Shown here in pieces: positions 46,860 through 56,595 of a stretch of DNA of 64,000 nucleotides. Source of the stretch: Ichthyophis bannanicus (lineage: Eukaryota > Chordata > Amphibia > Gymnophiona > Ichthyophiidae). Location: the NCBI GenBank assembly GCA_033557465.1, contig CM066033.1:909256808-909320807 (forward strand). The letters are read 5' to 3'. Made by a program: the position numbers and the translations under genes. Within the stretch, counting starts at the first letter, position 1. Every line of letters begins with the position of its first letter. The notes beneath the pieces were generated by a model. The model did no database searches and was not told the origin of the DNA. It worked only from the letters and a program-made list of their open reading frames with translations.

Positions 46860-47490
46860 TATTTGAAGAGTTTTCTAGTCTTTAAAAGTGCTCTGTAGGG
46901 TTTGATGGTCTAGAGATCACTCTTTGGATTAAAGAGCTTTGTGAGCCATCGGCTAACTGATTCTGATTGCTTGGGATGTAAGTGGCTTGAATTTGTATTC
47001 AATTAAAAACCACAAAGTACCAAATTCTTGCTAATTCCCAGAATAAGTGAGGGGAACCTGTTCCTCCTTGTTTGTTGACATAAAACATGACAACTTGATG
47101 TCCATATGAATACTGAGTGATCTTGAAGAGGGTTGTGCAAACACATGAAGGGAGTGGAATATCTCTTTGGAGCTCCAGATGATCAATATGAGCAGTTATT
47201 TAGGCTGCAATAAGGTTCTCTGATTAAGCGGAACGTAGAAGTTGGCTACCCAGCCACTACTAGAAGCATTTGTTGTAAAGATGTTGTGATACTCTAGCAG
47301 TGCAAATGGGACACCTCTGGTCAGGCTGAATTCATACATCTGCCACTGTAGCATAATCTGAAGTGAAGCTGATGGACAAATTTTTTTAGAAAGAGGATAG
47401 ATATATTGATTCCATTAGAATCTGAGATTTCTTTGAGGATTTCTTGTCTTTAGGCAGATATAGGAAACAAAATAGATGACAGTGGCCATA
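46860..47490 (-). mobile_element. DIRS-like element, RNase H part
   Basis: The minus strand gives, with frame breaks, MLGPYGHCHL (47460-47495), TTNASSSGWVANFYVPLNQR (near 47245), then VVMFYVNKQGGTGSPHLFWE and LARIWYF (near 47030-47095) and IQATYIPSNQNQLADGS. This is the RNase H order of DIRS/Ngaro-type YR retrotransposons (..GWGAH.., MFYINKQGG.., HLPG..N..AD). The preceding RT and gag piece lies at 62120-63125 in the same orientation. Confidence 0.75.
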
Positions 47491-47499
47491 TGGCCCTAA

Positions 47500-47572
47500 C
47501 ATTTGTGGTCTGATCTTGATGGAGCACCCACTACCATTAATATCATCATTAAAGGTTTGAGGTGTGATTTTT
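47500..47572 (+). mobile_element. L2 LINE, piece 1 of 5 (interrupted by L1)
   Basis: Plus-strand sequence ends KV*GVIFD in the TTGAGGTGTGATTTTT word, which is duplicated at the far side of the L1. L2 coding resumes at 53030. The upstream edge against the DIRS remnant is approximate. Confidence 0.6.
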
Positions 47573-47808
47573 TTTTTTTTTTAACTTTTATTTTCATTTT
47601 GCAACAAACAAAAGAAACAACACACCAAAGGAGACAAAACAAGTATACAATAAAGAAAAGTAAACCCAATTACCCCCCACCCCCACGCTTCTTCTCTAGC
47701 TGATTATGTCAGCATGTGAGCGCTTCCAAACAACAGTGATTATACATCAAAACAATCAAAAGAGGATCTGCGATACAGAATAATCATGGGACAAAGATAT
47801 ATACAAAT

Positions 47809-50800
47809 TTAGACAGTCAGATGAGAGCATTGAGCAGAATGTACATAGTCATTGAGCATCTTCCATTTAGACCGATGATGAGGAGTCTGAATGGGGGAAG
47901 CAAACATACGAGGTATTTGTTCATATTTACTGTAGAGACAGACATGATTCCACCATTCATTGGGGCTCAGCTGAGAGCTATTTTTCCAGTATTTCGTAAT
48001 TAGGGAAATAGCAATGCCAAGCATAAAGTCCAAAAGGAAGTAAGCCGTTTTTGGAAGAGAGGGGATCCCCGCAGCTGAGCGAAGTCCCACTATCCTCCAA
48101 GAAAGGGGCTCTTGAAAGTGTAAAATAGACTGGATACGACCCCAGACCCGACGCCAGTAATACTGTAGTGCGGGGCATTCATACATAACATGAGGTAGTG
48201 AACCAATGGCCGCATGGCATGTCCAACAACTATTGCCCTGAGTAGTGTTCCATTTGGCTAATCTGTCAGGAGTGTAAAAACACCGGTGGGCTAGAAAGAA
48301 GAGTGTCTGAGTGAGTGAGGCGGATCGGGAGACCCGTGTCACTCTACTCCAGACAAGGCTCCATTGCTCCGGGGTCAAAGTCACATGCAATTCTCTCTCC
48401 CATGCTTTCTGCGCTATAGGGGTATCTCTAATTATAGCATTACATAAGGTTTTGTAAAAATTGGATGCTACACCCGGTGAACTACCGATAGATCGGATAG
48501 TCTCCAACCAACCTTGTGTAGGGGAGGCCGATGGCGGGAGCACCTTAGCACTCCGAAGGCAATGCTGAAGTTGCACCAACTGAAAATAGTGTTTCGCTGG
48601 GAGACCAAATTCAATTTGCAATTCACTAAAAGTTTTCCAGCGACCTTCATGGAACAACTGACTAGGAATCCAAATGCCCCTAGTGTACCAGGGGCTCCAC
48701 GCCATCGGCTTATTTTGTATTCGAAATCGAGTGTTATACCAAAGCGGGAGCTTGTCTAACGGACAGAGTCGGGAGTCTAAAGAGTGCATAAGATTATTAA
48801 AGGCACCTAAGGTGTCTAAAAGCATTGGTGGAAAGTGGGAGTCTGATGGGAGAGTCATACCAGGGAGAAAAGTAAGAGGAATCGGTTTGCAAAGGTCCTC
48901 TTCTATGTCTAGCCACACAGGTCTACTCGGTACTGGATCTTCCAGCCAGCGAGCGCCTTGTTTGAGAAGAAAAGATTGATGATACTTCAGGAAATCAGGG
49001 AATCTGACACCCCCATTTTCCTTATCTGCTTGCAGCTTATGTTTCGCTATCCTAGGTGTCTTGTTTTGCCACAAGTATCTAGTCAGAAGGCCCTCTATAT
49101 CTTTATATATACGTCGAGGGAAGAGACAGGGCAACATTTCTAAGATATAATTCACTTTCGGAACAATCATCATTTTTATGGTTTCTAATCGACCCCACCA
49201 GGTAAGTGCTAAAGGAGTCCAGCGGTGAGTAAGCGCCCGGACTTTAGAGGTTAAGTCTTTGGCATTGAAGGAGATAGTGTCTTCCAAAGGAGAACAATAG
49301 TGAACCCCAAGGTATTTGACCATGCGAGGTTGCCATAAAAAGGGGAAGGGTTGCATATCTGCCTGATGAAGCAAAGGATTTAATGGAAAGGCTACCGACT
49401 TGGTCCAATTTATCTTATAACCGGACAGTTGTGAGTATTTACCAATTTGCTCTAGGACAGCCGGTACTGAGTCTATAGAGACAAAAAGCATAAGGTCATC
49501 AGCATACGCTGAAATTTTGATTTCCCTATGGGTGAAGGGGACTCCATGAATCTCCTCCGATTGCCGGATTAGTAAAGCCAAGGGTTCAAGTGCAAGATCG
49601 AAGAGAAGTGGAGACAGTGGGCATCCCTGGCGAGTGCCGCGTTGAAGGGGAAAAGGCTGAGACTTTAAAGCATTGGCACATATACTGGCTGTAGGCTGTG
49701 CGTACATGGTGCGAAGACAACGGAGAAAACCTTCCCCGAATCCGTACCAGCGGAGGACTGCAAACAGGAAGGGCCACTCTAAGCGATCAAAGGCCTTCTC
49801 AGCATCAAGTGAGAGGCCAACAAATGGGCGATCAAGATTAACTGCGGTAGTCAGTACATGGCATAGAGTCCGAGCATTGTCGGCAGTTGATCTACCAGGA
49901 ATGAAACCGCATTGATCTGGGTGTATTAAGGTAGGCATCCTATCCGAGAGCCGGGTAGAGAGAATGGTGGCAAATATTTTATAGTCCGCGTTTAGGAGGG
50001 AAATTGGACGATAATTAGCTGTTAGTTGCGGGTCTCTCCCCTCTTTCTCAAAAACTACTACATTTGCCATGGAAAAGGACCCAGAAGGAGAACCCTCCTC
50101 GGCCAGAGCAGAAAAATAAATTTTCAAAACTGGAGCTAAGTCAGCGTGAAAAGTTTTGTAGAATTCAGCAGGGAGACCGTCTGGGCCTGCGGCTCGACCT
50201 GAGGCACATTTCTTGATAGCAGAATGAATTTCTGAGACAGTAAATGGTGTGTCCAAGGCCACTCTATCTTCGTCAGATAGGGTCGGTCTTTGTACCCCTG
50301 AAAGTAAGCGTTCAAATACATCTGGCTCAAAATCACATTCAGATTGATAAAGCCGAGTATAAAAATCACGAAAGAGTTCTAAGATTTCGGTATCTTTAGT
50401 GACCAAGCCCCCCCCCGACGGATTACGGAGGGCGGTAACACGCTTGGCTTCTTTTTGACCTTTTAGGGCATTTGCTAATAATTTGCCAGCACGATTATTT
50501 TCCCGATAATATAGCCCTTGTTGTGATTCGATATTTTTAACAGCAGCAGTGTACAAAAGCTGATTGTATTGAAAACGCAAGCGTTGTAAACGGAGTAAAA
50601 TACATGGGTCAGTACGGGACGTGAGGAGACGCTCCCCAGCTTGTATCTGCTGCTCTAGAGTCAGTAAATGCTGCTTTCTTTGTTTCCCCTGCCGAATTTG
50701 ATAGCTAGTTATAGTGGCGCGGATAGATGCTTTAAAACCCTCCCACCAAGCCCAGCTCGCTGTGTCATGGGGTGAGTTAAAATGAAAATAATCTTGGATA

Positions 50801-51600
50801 GCGGCCTTTATATCAACCTGAAAATCTTTTTGACCCAGTAGGGATCTATCAAAAAACCAAGCTCGGGGAGAATCGTCCCGCGCAGTGACACGTAATGATA
50901 AAGATATGGCAGCATGATCTGAAATATGGAGAGGATGAGTCCTAGTCGTGTCTACTTGAGAAATCAGTGCTTTGGAAATGAGAAAGAAATCTATTCTAGA
51001 TTGGGAGTGATGGGGGGCAGAAAAGAAAGTGAACTCTAAGTCGGAGGGGTGAAGTAGCCTCCATATATCTACCAGCGCAAGATCTTGCATCAGAGCTGTA
51101 AGGGTAGCAAGACTCTTGGGTGGACTACTCGTTCTAGGCGGCTGTCTATCTATCAGAGGGTCTAACACTTGATTAAAATCACCACCAAGTATTAATGGAG
51201 TATTGGCAGAGGCCTGTGCCAACTGCGCAATACTTGCATAGTAAGCAGGGTTGTCCACATTCGGGGCATAAATGCAAATACATGTAAATTCACTATCTCC
51301 AACCTTAAGATGTACGCGGGCCCATCTACCCTCCTTGTCAGCGCTAGTATCAATTACAGTAGCTTGCAAAGATTTCTTAACCAGAATGGCTACCCCGCAC
51401 CGTTTGGAAACGGCGGGAGAATAGGCAGCCACCATGTAAGGCTTAACATTGAGTTTCAGTGTTTCAGCAGAGTTTAAGTGCGTTTCCTGAAGAAACGCTA
51501 AATCAGCATGCTCATGGCTAAGATAGCTAAGGATTTTCTTTCTCTTGATTGGACTATTAATGCCCTTTACGTTGAGTGATAAGATTTTACATAAAGCCAT
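47809..51600 (-). CDS. L1 ORF2 protein: endonuclease and reverse transcriptase, intact
   Basis: Target-primed reverse transcription enzyme of the L1 element. It is 1263 residues long, close to usual L1 ORF2 length. N-terminal APE-type endonuclease: Asn10 (SLNVKG), Glu39 (FLQETH), Asp141 and Asn143 (GGDFNQ), Asp204 (SRIDFF), Asp228-His229 (ISDHA), so all expected catalytic positions are present. Reverse transcriptase: PDGLPAEFYK (473-482), NYRPISLLN (529-537), CGFIPGRST (564-572), Asp599 in LSLDAEKAFD, GTRQGCPLSPLLF (655-667) and the catalytic YADD at 699-702. A C-terminal zinc-knuckle-like motif has Cys1125, Cys1128, His1137 and Cys1142. The ATG at 51600 starts just before the first endonuclease strand, so the start is well supported. 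It is unknown how the second ORF is translated across the 430-bp gap. Confidence 0.95.
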   Translation of the reverse strand: MALCKILSLNVKGINSPIKRKKILSYLSHEHADLAFLQETHLNSAETLKLNVKPYMVAAYSPAVSKRCGVAILVKKSLQATVIDTSADKEGRWARVHLKVGDSEFTCICIYAPNVDNPAYYASIAQLAQASANTPLILGGDFNQVLDPLIDRQPPRTSSPPKSLATLTALMQDLALVDIWRLLHPSDLEFTFFSAPHHSQSRIDFFLISKALISQVDTTRTHPLHISDHAAISLSLRVTARDDSPRAWFFDRSLLGQKDFQVDIKAAIQDYFHFNSPHDTASWAWWEGFKASIRATITSYQIRQGKQRKQHLLTLEQQIQAGERLLTSRTDPCILLRLQRLRFQYNQLLYTAAVKNIESQQGLYYRENNRAGKLLANALKGQKEAKRVTALRNPSGGGLVTKDTEILELFRDFYTRLYQSECDFEPDVFERLLSGVQRPTLSDEDRVALDTPFTVSEIHSAIKKCASGRAAGPDGLPAEFYKTFHADLAPVLKIYFSALAEEGSPSGSFSMANVVVFEKEGRDPQLTANYRPISLLNADYKIFATILSTRLSDRMPTLIHPDQCGFIPGRSTADNARTLCHVLTTAVNLDRPFVGLSLDAEKAFDRLEWPFLFAVLRWYGFGEGFLRCLRTMYAQPTASICANALKSQPFPLQRGTRQGCPLSPLLFDLALEPLALLIRQSEEIHGVPFTHREIKISAYADDLMLFVSIDSVPAVLEQIGKYSQLSGYKINWTKSVAFPLNPLLHQADMQPFPFLWQPRMVKYLGVHYCSPLEDTISFNAKDLTSKVRALTHRWTPLALTWWGRLETIKMMIVPKVNYILEMLPCLFPRRIYKDIEGLLTRYLWQNKTPRIAKHKLQADKENGGVRFPDFLKYHQSFLLKQGARWLEDPVPSRPVWLDIEEDLCKPIPLTFLPGMTLPSDSHFPPMLLDTLGAFNNLMHSLDSRLCPLDKLPLWYNTRFRIQNKPMAWSPWYTRGIWIPSQLFHEGRWKTFSELQIEFGLPAKHYFQLVQLQHCLRSAKVLPPSASPTQGWLETIRSIGSSPGVASNFYKTLCNAIIRDTPIAQKAWERELHVTLTPEQWSLVWSRVTRVSRSASLTQTLFFLAHRCFYTPDRLAKWNTTQGNSCWTCHAAIGSLPHVMYECPALQYYWRRVWGRIQSILHFQEPLSWRIVGLRSAAGIPSLPKTAYFLLDFMLGIAISLITKYWKNSSQLSPNEWWNHVCLYSKYEQIPRMFASPIQTPHHRSKWKMLNDYVHSAQCSHLTV

Positions 51601-52030
51601 TCAGACAAGTTAAAAATTCTGAGCATGATAGCGCACATAATTTCACAATGTCCCTCATATTGACTGTATCTGGCTGTACATATGGCATAAAAGAAAATAA
51701 GCTTAGATAATACAATGAAGCGCCCCACATGAAAAAGAAAAACCGCAGCGCGGTAGAGAAGAAGCAGAACCCCAAAAATTACTGGCGACCATGTGTCTGC
51801 GGGGAGAAGCCCCAGAGAAGGCCGAAATTGAAAAAACACATAACCTGTAGGACTGTGCGTGCTCCGAATCCGACCGAGGCACACATCATGGAGGGATAGG
51901 AGACCACATAACAAAAGTCATAGAAAGAAAGAAAGAAAGTCCAGGCAGTCTCTGTACTGAACTATGACCGCCGCATCGGGCCCTTCAAAATGGCGGACAG
52001 AGCCGGCAAATAAAAGTCCAAGTCGTTGGA

Positions 52031-52879
52031 TTAGCGCATCTGCTCTGCTTCTTTGGAGTCTAAAAATGTTGATAGTAGATCAGGATCTTCGAATGTCCTG
52101 GTTTGGTTGTGGAGAGTCACTCGGAGCTTCGCGGGATACAACAGGCCAAAGCGAGCCTGTAGCTGTTGAAGTCGAGGGCGAAAAGCAAGGAGTTTCTTCC
52201 GTCGGTCGACTGTAGGCTTTGCCAGATCAGGGAAGAAGGAGACTTTGTGACCTTCAAATTCCAAATGATGGTTCGCCCGGGCAGCATTTAAAATTTGTTC
52301 CACTTGTTGATATCGTAGCAAGCGAAAGATAATAGGCCGGGGGGTCGTTCGGTTGAGCGCCATGTGGGTAGGAACACGGTGTGCTCGATCGATTTCCAGT
52401 TCTTTATGAAAGGTGATCTTCAGCAAGGAGGGAAGAGTTTTGAGCAGGAATTCTCTCATATCTCCCGCTTCCACCCCCTCCGGTATTCCAATGAGCCTCA
52501 CATTGTTGCGACGGGCTCGATTATTGCTATCTTCTAACTCCTTTTGAAGATTCTGTATCTGGCGCTCAGCCTTGTCCAATGTGCCCAAGCGCACCGCGTG
52601 CGAGTCGAGGACCCCCGCCATATTGTCCTGCCGTAATGAGAGACCTTCAAGTCGGTCCTGGAGCACTCCAAAGTCTTCTCGCATGGCTCTAAGCGCTTCT
52701 CCATTGGACTGCACCAATTCCTTCACGCCGCGTATTTCCTCTAAAATCTCCAGGTGCATTTCGGGGTTCTCCCGAAATGGAACCATCTTCTGTGGGGAGG
52801 ACACCTCTGTTTTGGAGCGTTTTCCGTGAGAAGAAGAAGGAGACCCGAAGTCCAAGCGCGCTGGTTTATGGGCCGCCAT
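52031..52879 (-). CDS. L1 ORF1 protein: coiled coil, RRM and C-terminal RNA-binding domain
   Basis: RNA-binding chaperone of the L1 particle, 282 residues. After a basic, Ser-rich N-terminus (1-35) comes a long coiled coil (about 41-122) with regular hydrophobic spacing (LEILEEIRGVKELV, LQDRLEGLSL, ERQIQNLQKELED). The RRM starts RARRNNVRLIGIPEG (121-135), the signature of L1 ORF1 proteins. The C-terminal domain contains DRAHRVP (164-170) and RPIIFRLLRYQQVEQIL (181-197), ending at residue 282. The ATG at 52879 lies in a good Kozak context (GGGGATGGCGG on the minus strand). No stop or frameshift. It shares element and orientation with ORF2. Confidence 0.95.
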   Translation of the reverse strand: MAAHKPARLDFGSPSSSHGKRSKTEVSSPQKMVPFRENPEMHLEILEEIRGVKELVQSNGEALRAMREDFGVLQDRLEGLSLRQDNMAGVLDSHAVRLGTLDKAERQIQNLQKELEDSNNRARRNNVRLIGIPEGVEAGDMREFLLKTLPSLLKITFHKELEIDRAHRVPTHMALNRTTPRPIIFRLLRYQQVEQILNAARANHHLEFEGHKVSFFPDLAKPTVDRRKKLLAFRPRLQQLQARFGLLYPAKLRVTLHNQTRTFEDPDLLSTFLDSKEAEQMR

Positions 52880-53013
52880 CCCCCCGAGGTACCCCGGTCA
52901 GCCCGGAGCGAAATAGTAAGTTTGTATAGGTATTATGTCAGGATTCTAAGTAGGCCTCTCGGGAGCTTCAGCGCGAAGCGTCTTACCCGCTGGACATCAG
53001 GCTCCGCCCCCTC

Positions 53014-53029
53014 TTGAGGTGTGATTTTT
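53014..53029. repeat. L1 target-site duplication (5' side of the element)
   Basis: TTGAGGTGTGATTTTT, identical to 47557-47572. It proves a single retrotransposition event and sets the L1 ends. Confidence 0.95.
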
Positions 53030-53208
53030 GATCCTTAACAGTTTTTTGACAAACAGATCTGTACAGTAGTAAAATCTAGTTTTGTTGCCCTGAGAAAACG
53101 ATGGGCAATTAGGTTCTACCTGGATAAGACAGCATTACAATCAATGGTTCATGCGTTCATGATTAATCACATTAATTACTGTAATTCTTTATATATTTTA
53201 TACAAATG
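53030..53208 (+). mobile_element. L2 LINE, piece 2 of 5
   Basis: After the L1, L2 coding resumes: FVALRKRWAIRFYLDKTALQ and SMVHAFMINHINYCNSLY (53090-53200), matching the L2 region ahead of the SRLDYCN motif. It is ended by a MITE. Confidence 0.75.
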
Positions 53209-53209
53209 G

Positions 53210-53402
53210 GTTTAGCCGGACCAGTTCAAGGTGTTGGCACCTAGGCAAACCTTAGTATTATGCCCCCTCCCCCTGGTTCTAAGAATCTATTGTTTATTTT
53301 TGAAAGCCCTGCTTTTAGTCACCCTCCCCCCCCACCCCCCCACCCCCAGAATTTGCCACCCTAGGTGACTGCCTAGTTTTCCAATTGGTTGGGCTGGCCC
53401 TG
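53210..53402. mobile_element. hAT-like MITE, about 190 bp
   Basis: Left CCGGACCAGTTCAAGGTGTT and GGCACCTAGGCAAAC face right GCCACCCTAGGTGACTGCCT and GGGCTGGCCCTG. Terminal words are inverted copies. The middle has a C-run (CCCCCCCCACCCCCCC near 53329). It interrupts the L2 between INYCNSLY and RLLKTQQLISLH. Related to the element at 43395-44768. Confidence 0.6.
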
Positions 53403-53475
53403 AAGCTTAGCTTTTCAATTTTTAGATGGTTGGTTATAGACTGTTAAAAACACAGCAATTAATTTCATTACATAT
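53403..53475 (+). mobile_element. L2 LINE, piece 3 of 5
   Basis: Encodes RLLKTQQLISLHI in the L2 C-terminal region (RLQLVQNAAARLI type). Ends at the ATAT target duplication of the LTR-like element. Confidence 0.6.
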
Positions 53476-54742
53476 TGTGACATAGTGGGTCCTTCCAGCC
53501 CGTTAGATGAGGCTAAAAGGCCAGGAACAGGAGTAGGGCTGAGTTGTAAACAAAAGCACATGGCTCCTGGTTACCTTAGAAACCAAACACAGAGGCAAGA
53601 GAAATGCCTGCTACCATTCAGGGAATGAGTCATGAGCTAATGCAGGACACCTGCTAAGGGGTGGAGTTGAGCACTGCCCTAGAACTCACCCTGATAAAGA
53701 GAGTTCAGTTGAGCTTATGGAGTCAGAAGAAGAGGAAGAAGGGTTTGGAGAAGGAGCAGGAGCTGAGGCATGTGTGCTGGATAAGGAAGCTAATGAGAGC
53801 TACGGTGAAGACAGCAGTGCCAGGAAAAAGCCAGAGTCTCTGTGGAAGGGTGAGACAGAGTCTTTCTTCAGGAAAAGAAAAGAAACCCCAAGGGAAGGAT
53901 ATAATAAGGGCAGAGTGGATTACCTGAAGTATCCAGGGGAACACAGAAGAGAAAGGAAGCTAGTAAGGCAAGTGAAATCTTCTGTGCAAGGCTTAGGTTG
54001 GGAACCTACAGCCAGTCCAAAGCCACAAAGAAAACCTCCACCAGCTAGGCTAAAAGGTAAGCCAAAAGGCTGGTATAAAAATAGTTACAGTGACTGTATT
54101 TACCCAGAGGGTTGGAGCTGGGAAGAGAATACCTGTGCTGATAACGTTTGTGAAAGCCAGTATTTAACTCAGGAATATCAGGTGAAACCTGAAGCAGTTA
54201 GAAAGGGTGTGGCATCAGGAGTGCCGTTACAAACATTTCCTTCTAGCCAGGAAGAGTTAATGGACTTTGAACCTGAGTGTGTGAATATTGATGAAGATAT
54301 CATGGACTGTACGATATCGTTTGCTAATGAAATAATCTCATTACGCTGAAGGCATGTTTTGAAAGAGAAAGTACAGCACTACTAGCATTGGGAAGCAGAG
54401 AGCTGTGAAGAAACAGCATTGTTATGTTGGAATGCTAGACATCAACCTGTTTATTGCTGAAGTAAGCCTTTTCTGTTAAAGAACCTTTGATTTGTCCTTA
54501 TGCCAGTAAATACCTGGTTTGTGTTATTTTGTTCATGGTGAAATCCACCCCGGGAGGGGAAATAAAATCCTTTGGTTGCTTAAACCACTTTTCCACAACT
54601 GCTCCTCATTGATTCGGTGAAGGGACTACATTTCCCAAAAAGCCCAGCTTCAGGATTTGTAAAGTAGCTGCTTCAGTGGGGAAGACCCACTCACTTAACC
54701 TCTACACACTTATATACGGGGGTTTAAGGAGAACTGGTGACA
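53476..54742 (+). mobile_element. LTR-like element, 1.27 kb, carrying one ORF
   Basis: It starts TGTGACATAGTGGG and ends ACTGGTGACA, so it has TG...CA ends and a short inverted terminus. ATAT (or ATATT) is duplicated at 53472-53475 and 54743-54746, and L2 coding sequence resumes directly after, confirming the ends. A TATA-like GATAAAGAGAG lies at 53692, just before the ORF, and a poly(A) signal AATAAA lies at 54561. The size and ends fit a solo LTR of a Gypsy- or ERV-type element. No primer site or pol was seen. An unusual non-autonomous element is also possible. Confidence 0.6.
53717..54349 (+). CDS. unrecognised 210-codon ORF inside the LTR-like element
   Basis: An open frame from ATG 53717 to a stop at 54347-54349 lies between a TATA-like box and the poly(A) signal of the same element. 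The product has an acidic N-terminus (MESEEEEEGFGEG, 1-13), a basic middle rich in Lys/Arg/Pro (36-120, with YPGEHRRERK and PKPQRKPPPARLKGKPKGW), a Cys-containing part (CIYPEGWSWEENTCADNVC, 127-145) and an acidic C-terminus (EELMDFEPECVNIDEDIMD, 179-197). No membrane segment or signal peptide. I recognise no family. The complete absence of stops over 633 bp in a repeat suggests either a recent insertion or real coding. Possibly a gag-like or accessory nucleic-acid-binding protein, which is a guess. Confidence 0.5.
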   Translation: MESEEEEEGFGEGAGAEACVLDKEANESYGEDSSARKKPESLWKGETESFFRKRKETPREGYNKGRVDYLKYPGEHRRERKLVRQVKSSVQGLGWEPTASPKPQRKPPPARLKGKPKGWYKNSYSDCIYPEGWSWEENTCADNVCESQYLTQEYQVKPEAVRKGVASGVPLQTFPSSQEELMDFEPECVNIDEDIMDCTISFANEIISLR

Positions 54743-54864
54743 ATATTCAAGAAAATTAGATTGACTGATACCACTATTGAAGGAATACCATTAGTTGTCT
54801 GTTAAATTTTAAATCCTGATATTAGCTTACAGGAGATTTATACTAGTTCTGCAGTATACTTATC
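54743..54864 (+). mobile_element. L2 LINE, piece 4 of 5
   Basis: Encodes the L2 words TPLLKELHWLPV in degenerate form (CCACTATTGAAGGAATACCA) and VKFxILILAY. It ends in the target duplication of the HAL1-like insertion. Confidence 0.65.
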
Positions 54865-55099
54865 TGATTTACTAATTCCTTTTTTATTGAGAATTTCTAT
54901 TATATATACACAACAGAAAAAAAGAAAAGAAACGAAACCAGCAATAACAGATGCAGATACATCTACCATAAGGAAACAAAATATACACATACATAATCGC
55001 TATTAGACCACATCTATGGAAGAAAGGTATACAAATACCCAAAAGCCCATATTCAAACTTAACATGCAAATCCCATACCCACATCAAAGCATTTTAGAA

Positions 55100-56358
55100 A
55101 TACAATAACACATAAATAAACTACCCATCAGCATTGTTTTGGACCAAACCCCTCCCTAGCCCTAATAAATTCCTCAAGCTGCAGGGGATCCATATAAACA
55201 TATTGGATTCCCTGGAGTTGAACCAAACATTTGCATGGAAAACACAAAAAGAATGTAGCTCCCAATGCTGATACCCAAGATTTAAGTTGAAGGAAATCTT
55301 TACGCCTTAATTGAGTAACCCTAGCAACATTTGGGAAAATTAAAACCCTTTGTCCACAAGAGAATTAACTTATTTTTAAAATACAATTTCATAACCAAGG
55401 ATTTGTCTTCTTCGACAGCAAATGAGGCAACCAAAGTAGCCTTACTAGAAATTATATCTACTGATTGCTCCAAAAACTAGGACAAATCGAGGGAATCCTG
55501 AGAAGGCTCAGCAGCTACAGAAGACAGTGAATTCACTTCCAGGTAAATAATACACACTTGTAATCTATATCTCTGTATCCCATCTGCATCTTCCAATTTC
55601 AAAATTTCTTTAAAATATTTCCTCAACAATATTAAAGGAGAAAGATAATGGGTCTTAGGGAAGTTTAGGAAACACAAATTTTTACTACATCTCTCCAGCT
55701 GACTATGGAGCAACAGGCTATCATGTATACCTATTGTGCCTGCAGTTTGAAGACCGGGGAGTTGATGCTCCATCTTAGCTATTCCTGAACCCACTTGCAC
55801 TAGTACAGAATCATGCTGTTCAAGCTTAGCTACTACCTCCCTAGAAAATGAGGTAGTCTGCTCAATTACAGACTTGAAATACACATTCGTTTGTGCAACC
55901 ATTTTCCAAACATCCAGCAGTGTAACAGATTCAGGGGTTAACCCCAGCGAAGTCCGAGATGCTTCAAGAGGTACAGAAAACTGCAAACATTTTAGCATTG
56001 GAACAATAGAGCTAAATGGGATGGAGTCCACTGAGGGGTCAAGTGCAGAAACACCCAACTCTGGGGGCTGCCCACCCTCACTCAGCAATGCAGGAGAAGT
56101 TACTGGTTGGGGTGGAGGGGTTCGCACAATGGGGCTTAAAGTAGCCCCAGACTCTAAGGAGGGTGACAATATAGGGGTACTAGCCAAAGTCATAACTGGT
56201 ACGGAGGTCACATATCTGTCTATAGGACCGACAATACTCAGTTCTTGCACCTCCCATGGTTCCTTGTCCTTGTCCCTTGTTTTTCCTCTTATGGGGCATT
56301 TTACCACCAAACGTCTGAGGGCACCAAGTTGGAAATGAAGGGGAACCAAAGGGGACAT
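55100..56358 (-). pseudogene. L1-type ORF1 of the HAL1-like element, frameshifted
   Basis: The first possible start is MPHKRKNKGQGQGTMGG (near 56305). After a frame change, an open stretch of up to 293 codons runs to 55477. It contains TNVYFKSVIEQTTSFSREVV, a probable coiled coil (KLEQHDSVLVQVGSGIAKME), and the RRM start LERCSKNLCFLNFPKTHYLS followed by LILLRKYFKEILKLED. After another frame change it reads FPNVARVTQLRRKDFLQLKS, WVSALGATFFLCFPCKCLVQ and YVYMDPLQLEEFI (55150-55350), the C-terminal domain of L1/Tx1-type ORF1 proteins. Frameshifts mean this copy no longer encodes a whole protein. Confidence 0.75.
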
Positions 56359-56511
56359 GCTTCTTTATTCTGTGTCCCTTCATTCAGTGCCCATGGCTGC
56401 GCGTCCATGGCTGCACAGAGAAACCCCTGTGTTTTAAACATGAGTTGCCCTGATGACCCGGCACTGTGGGCAGAGCCAAATCCCCGAGCAGCTCATCACG
56501 CTCCAAGGATT

Positions 56512-56595
56512 TACTTAAATTCCCCCTCCCCTTTTTATGTAACGCCGCTTTGACCCGGTGAAAAGCAGGATATAAATACAGCTAAATAAATAAAT
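56512..56595 (+). repeat. L2-type tail inserted in the HAL1-like element
   Basis: An 84-bp segment (ATGTAACGCCGCTTTGACCC, AGCAGGATATAAATACAG, (TAAA)n) flanked by AAGGATT on both sides (56505-56511 and 56596-56602). Confidence 0.75.

Larger units (their letters stand above)
47573..53013 (-). mobile_element. full-length L1-clade LINE with intact ORF1 and ORF2
   Basis: A 5.44-kb element on the minus strand, bounded by perfect 16-bp target duplications TTGAGGTGTGATTTTT (47557-47572 and 53014-53029). The 5' end is GC-rich (GAGGGGGCGGAGCCTGATGT on the minus strand), followed by a short 5' UTR, ORF1 (282 codons), a 430-bp inter-ORF region, ORF2 (1263 codons), a short 3' UTR (about 235 bp) and a poly(A), seen as a T-run at 47573-47582. 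Both ORFs are open, so the copy appears very young and may be mobile. The long inter-ORF spacer and ORF2 sequence style fit non-mammalian L1 lineages. Confidence 0.95.
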
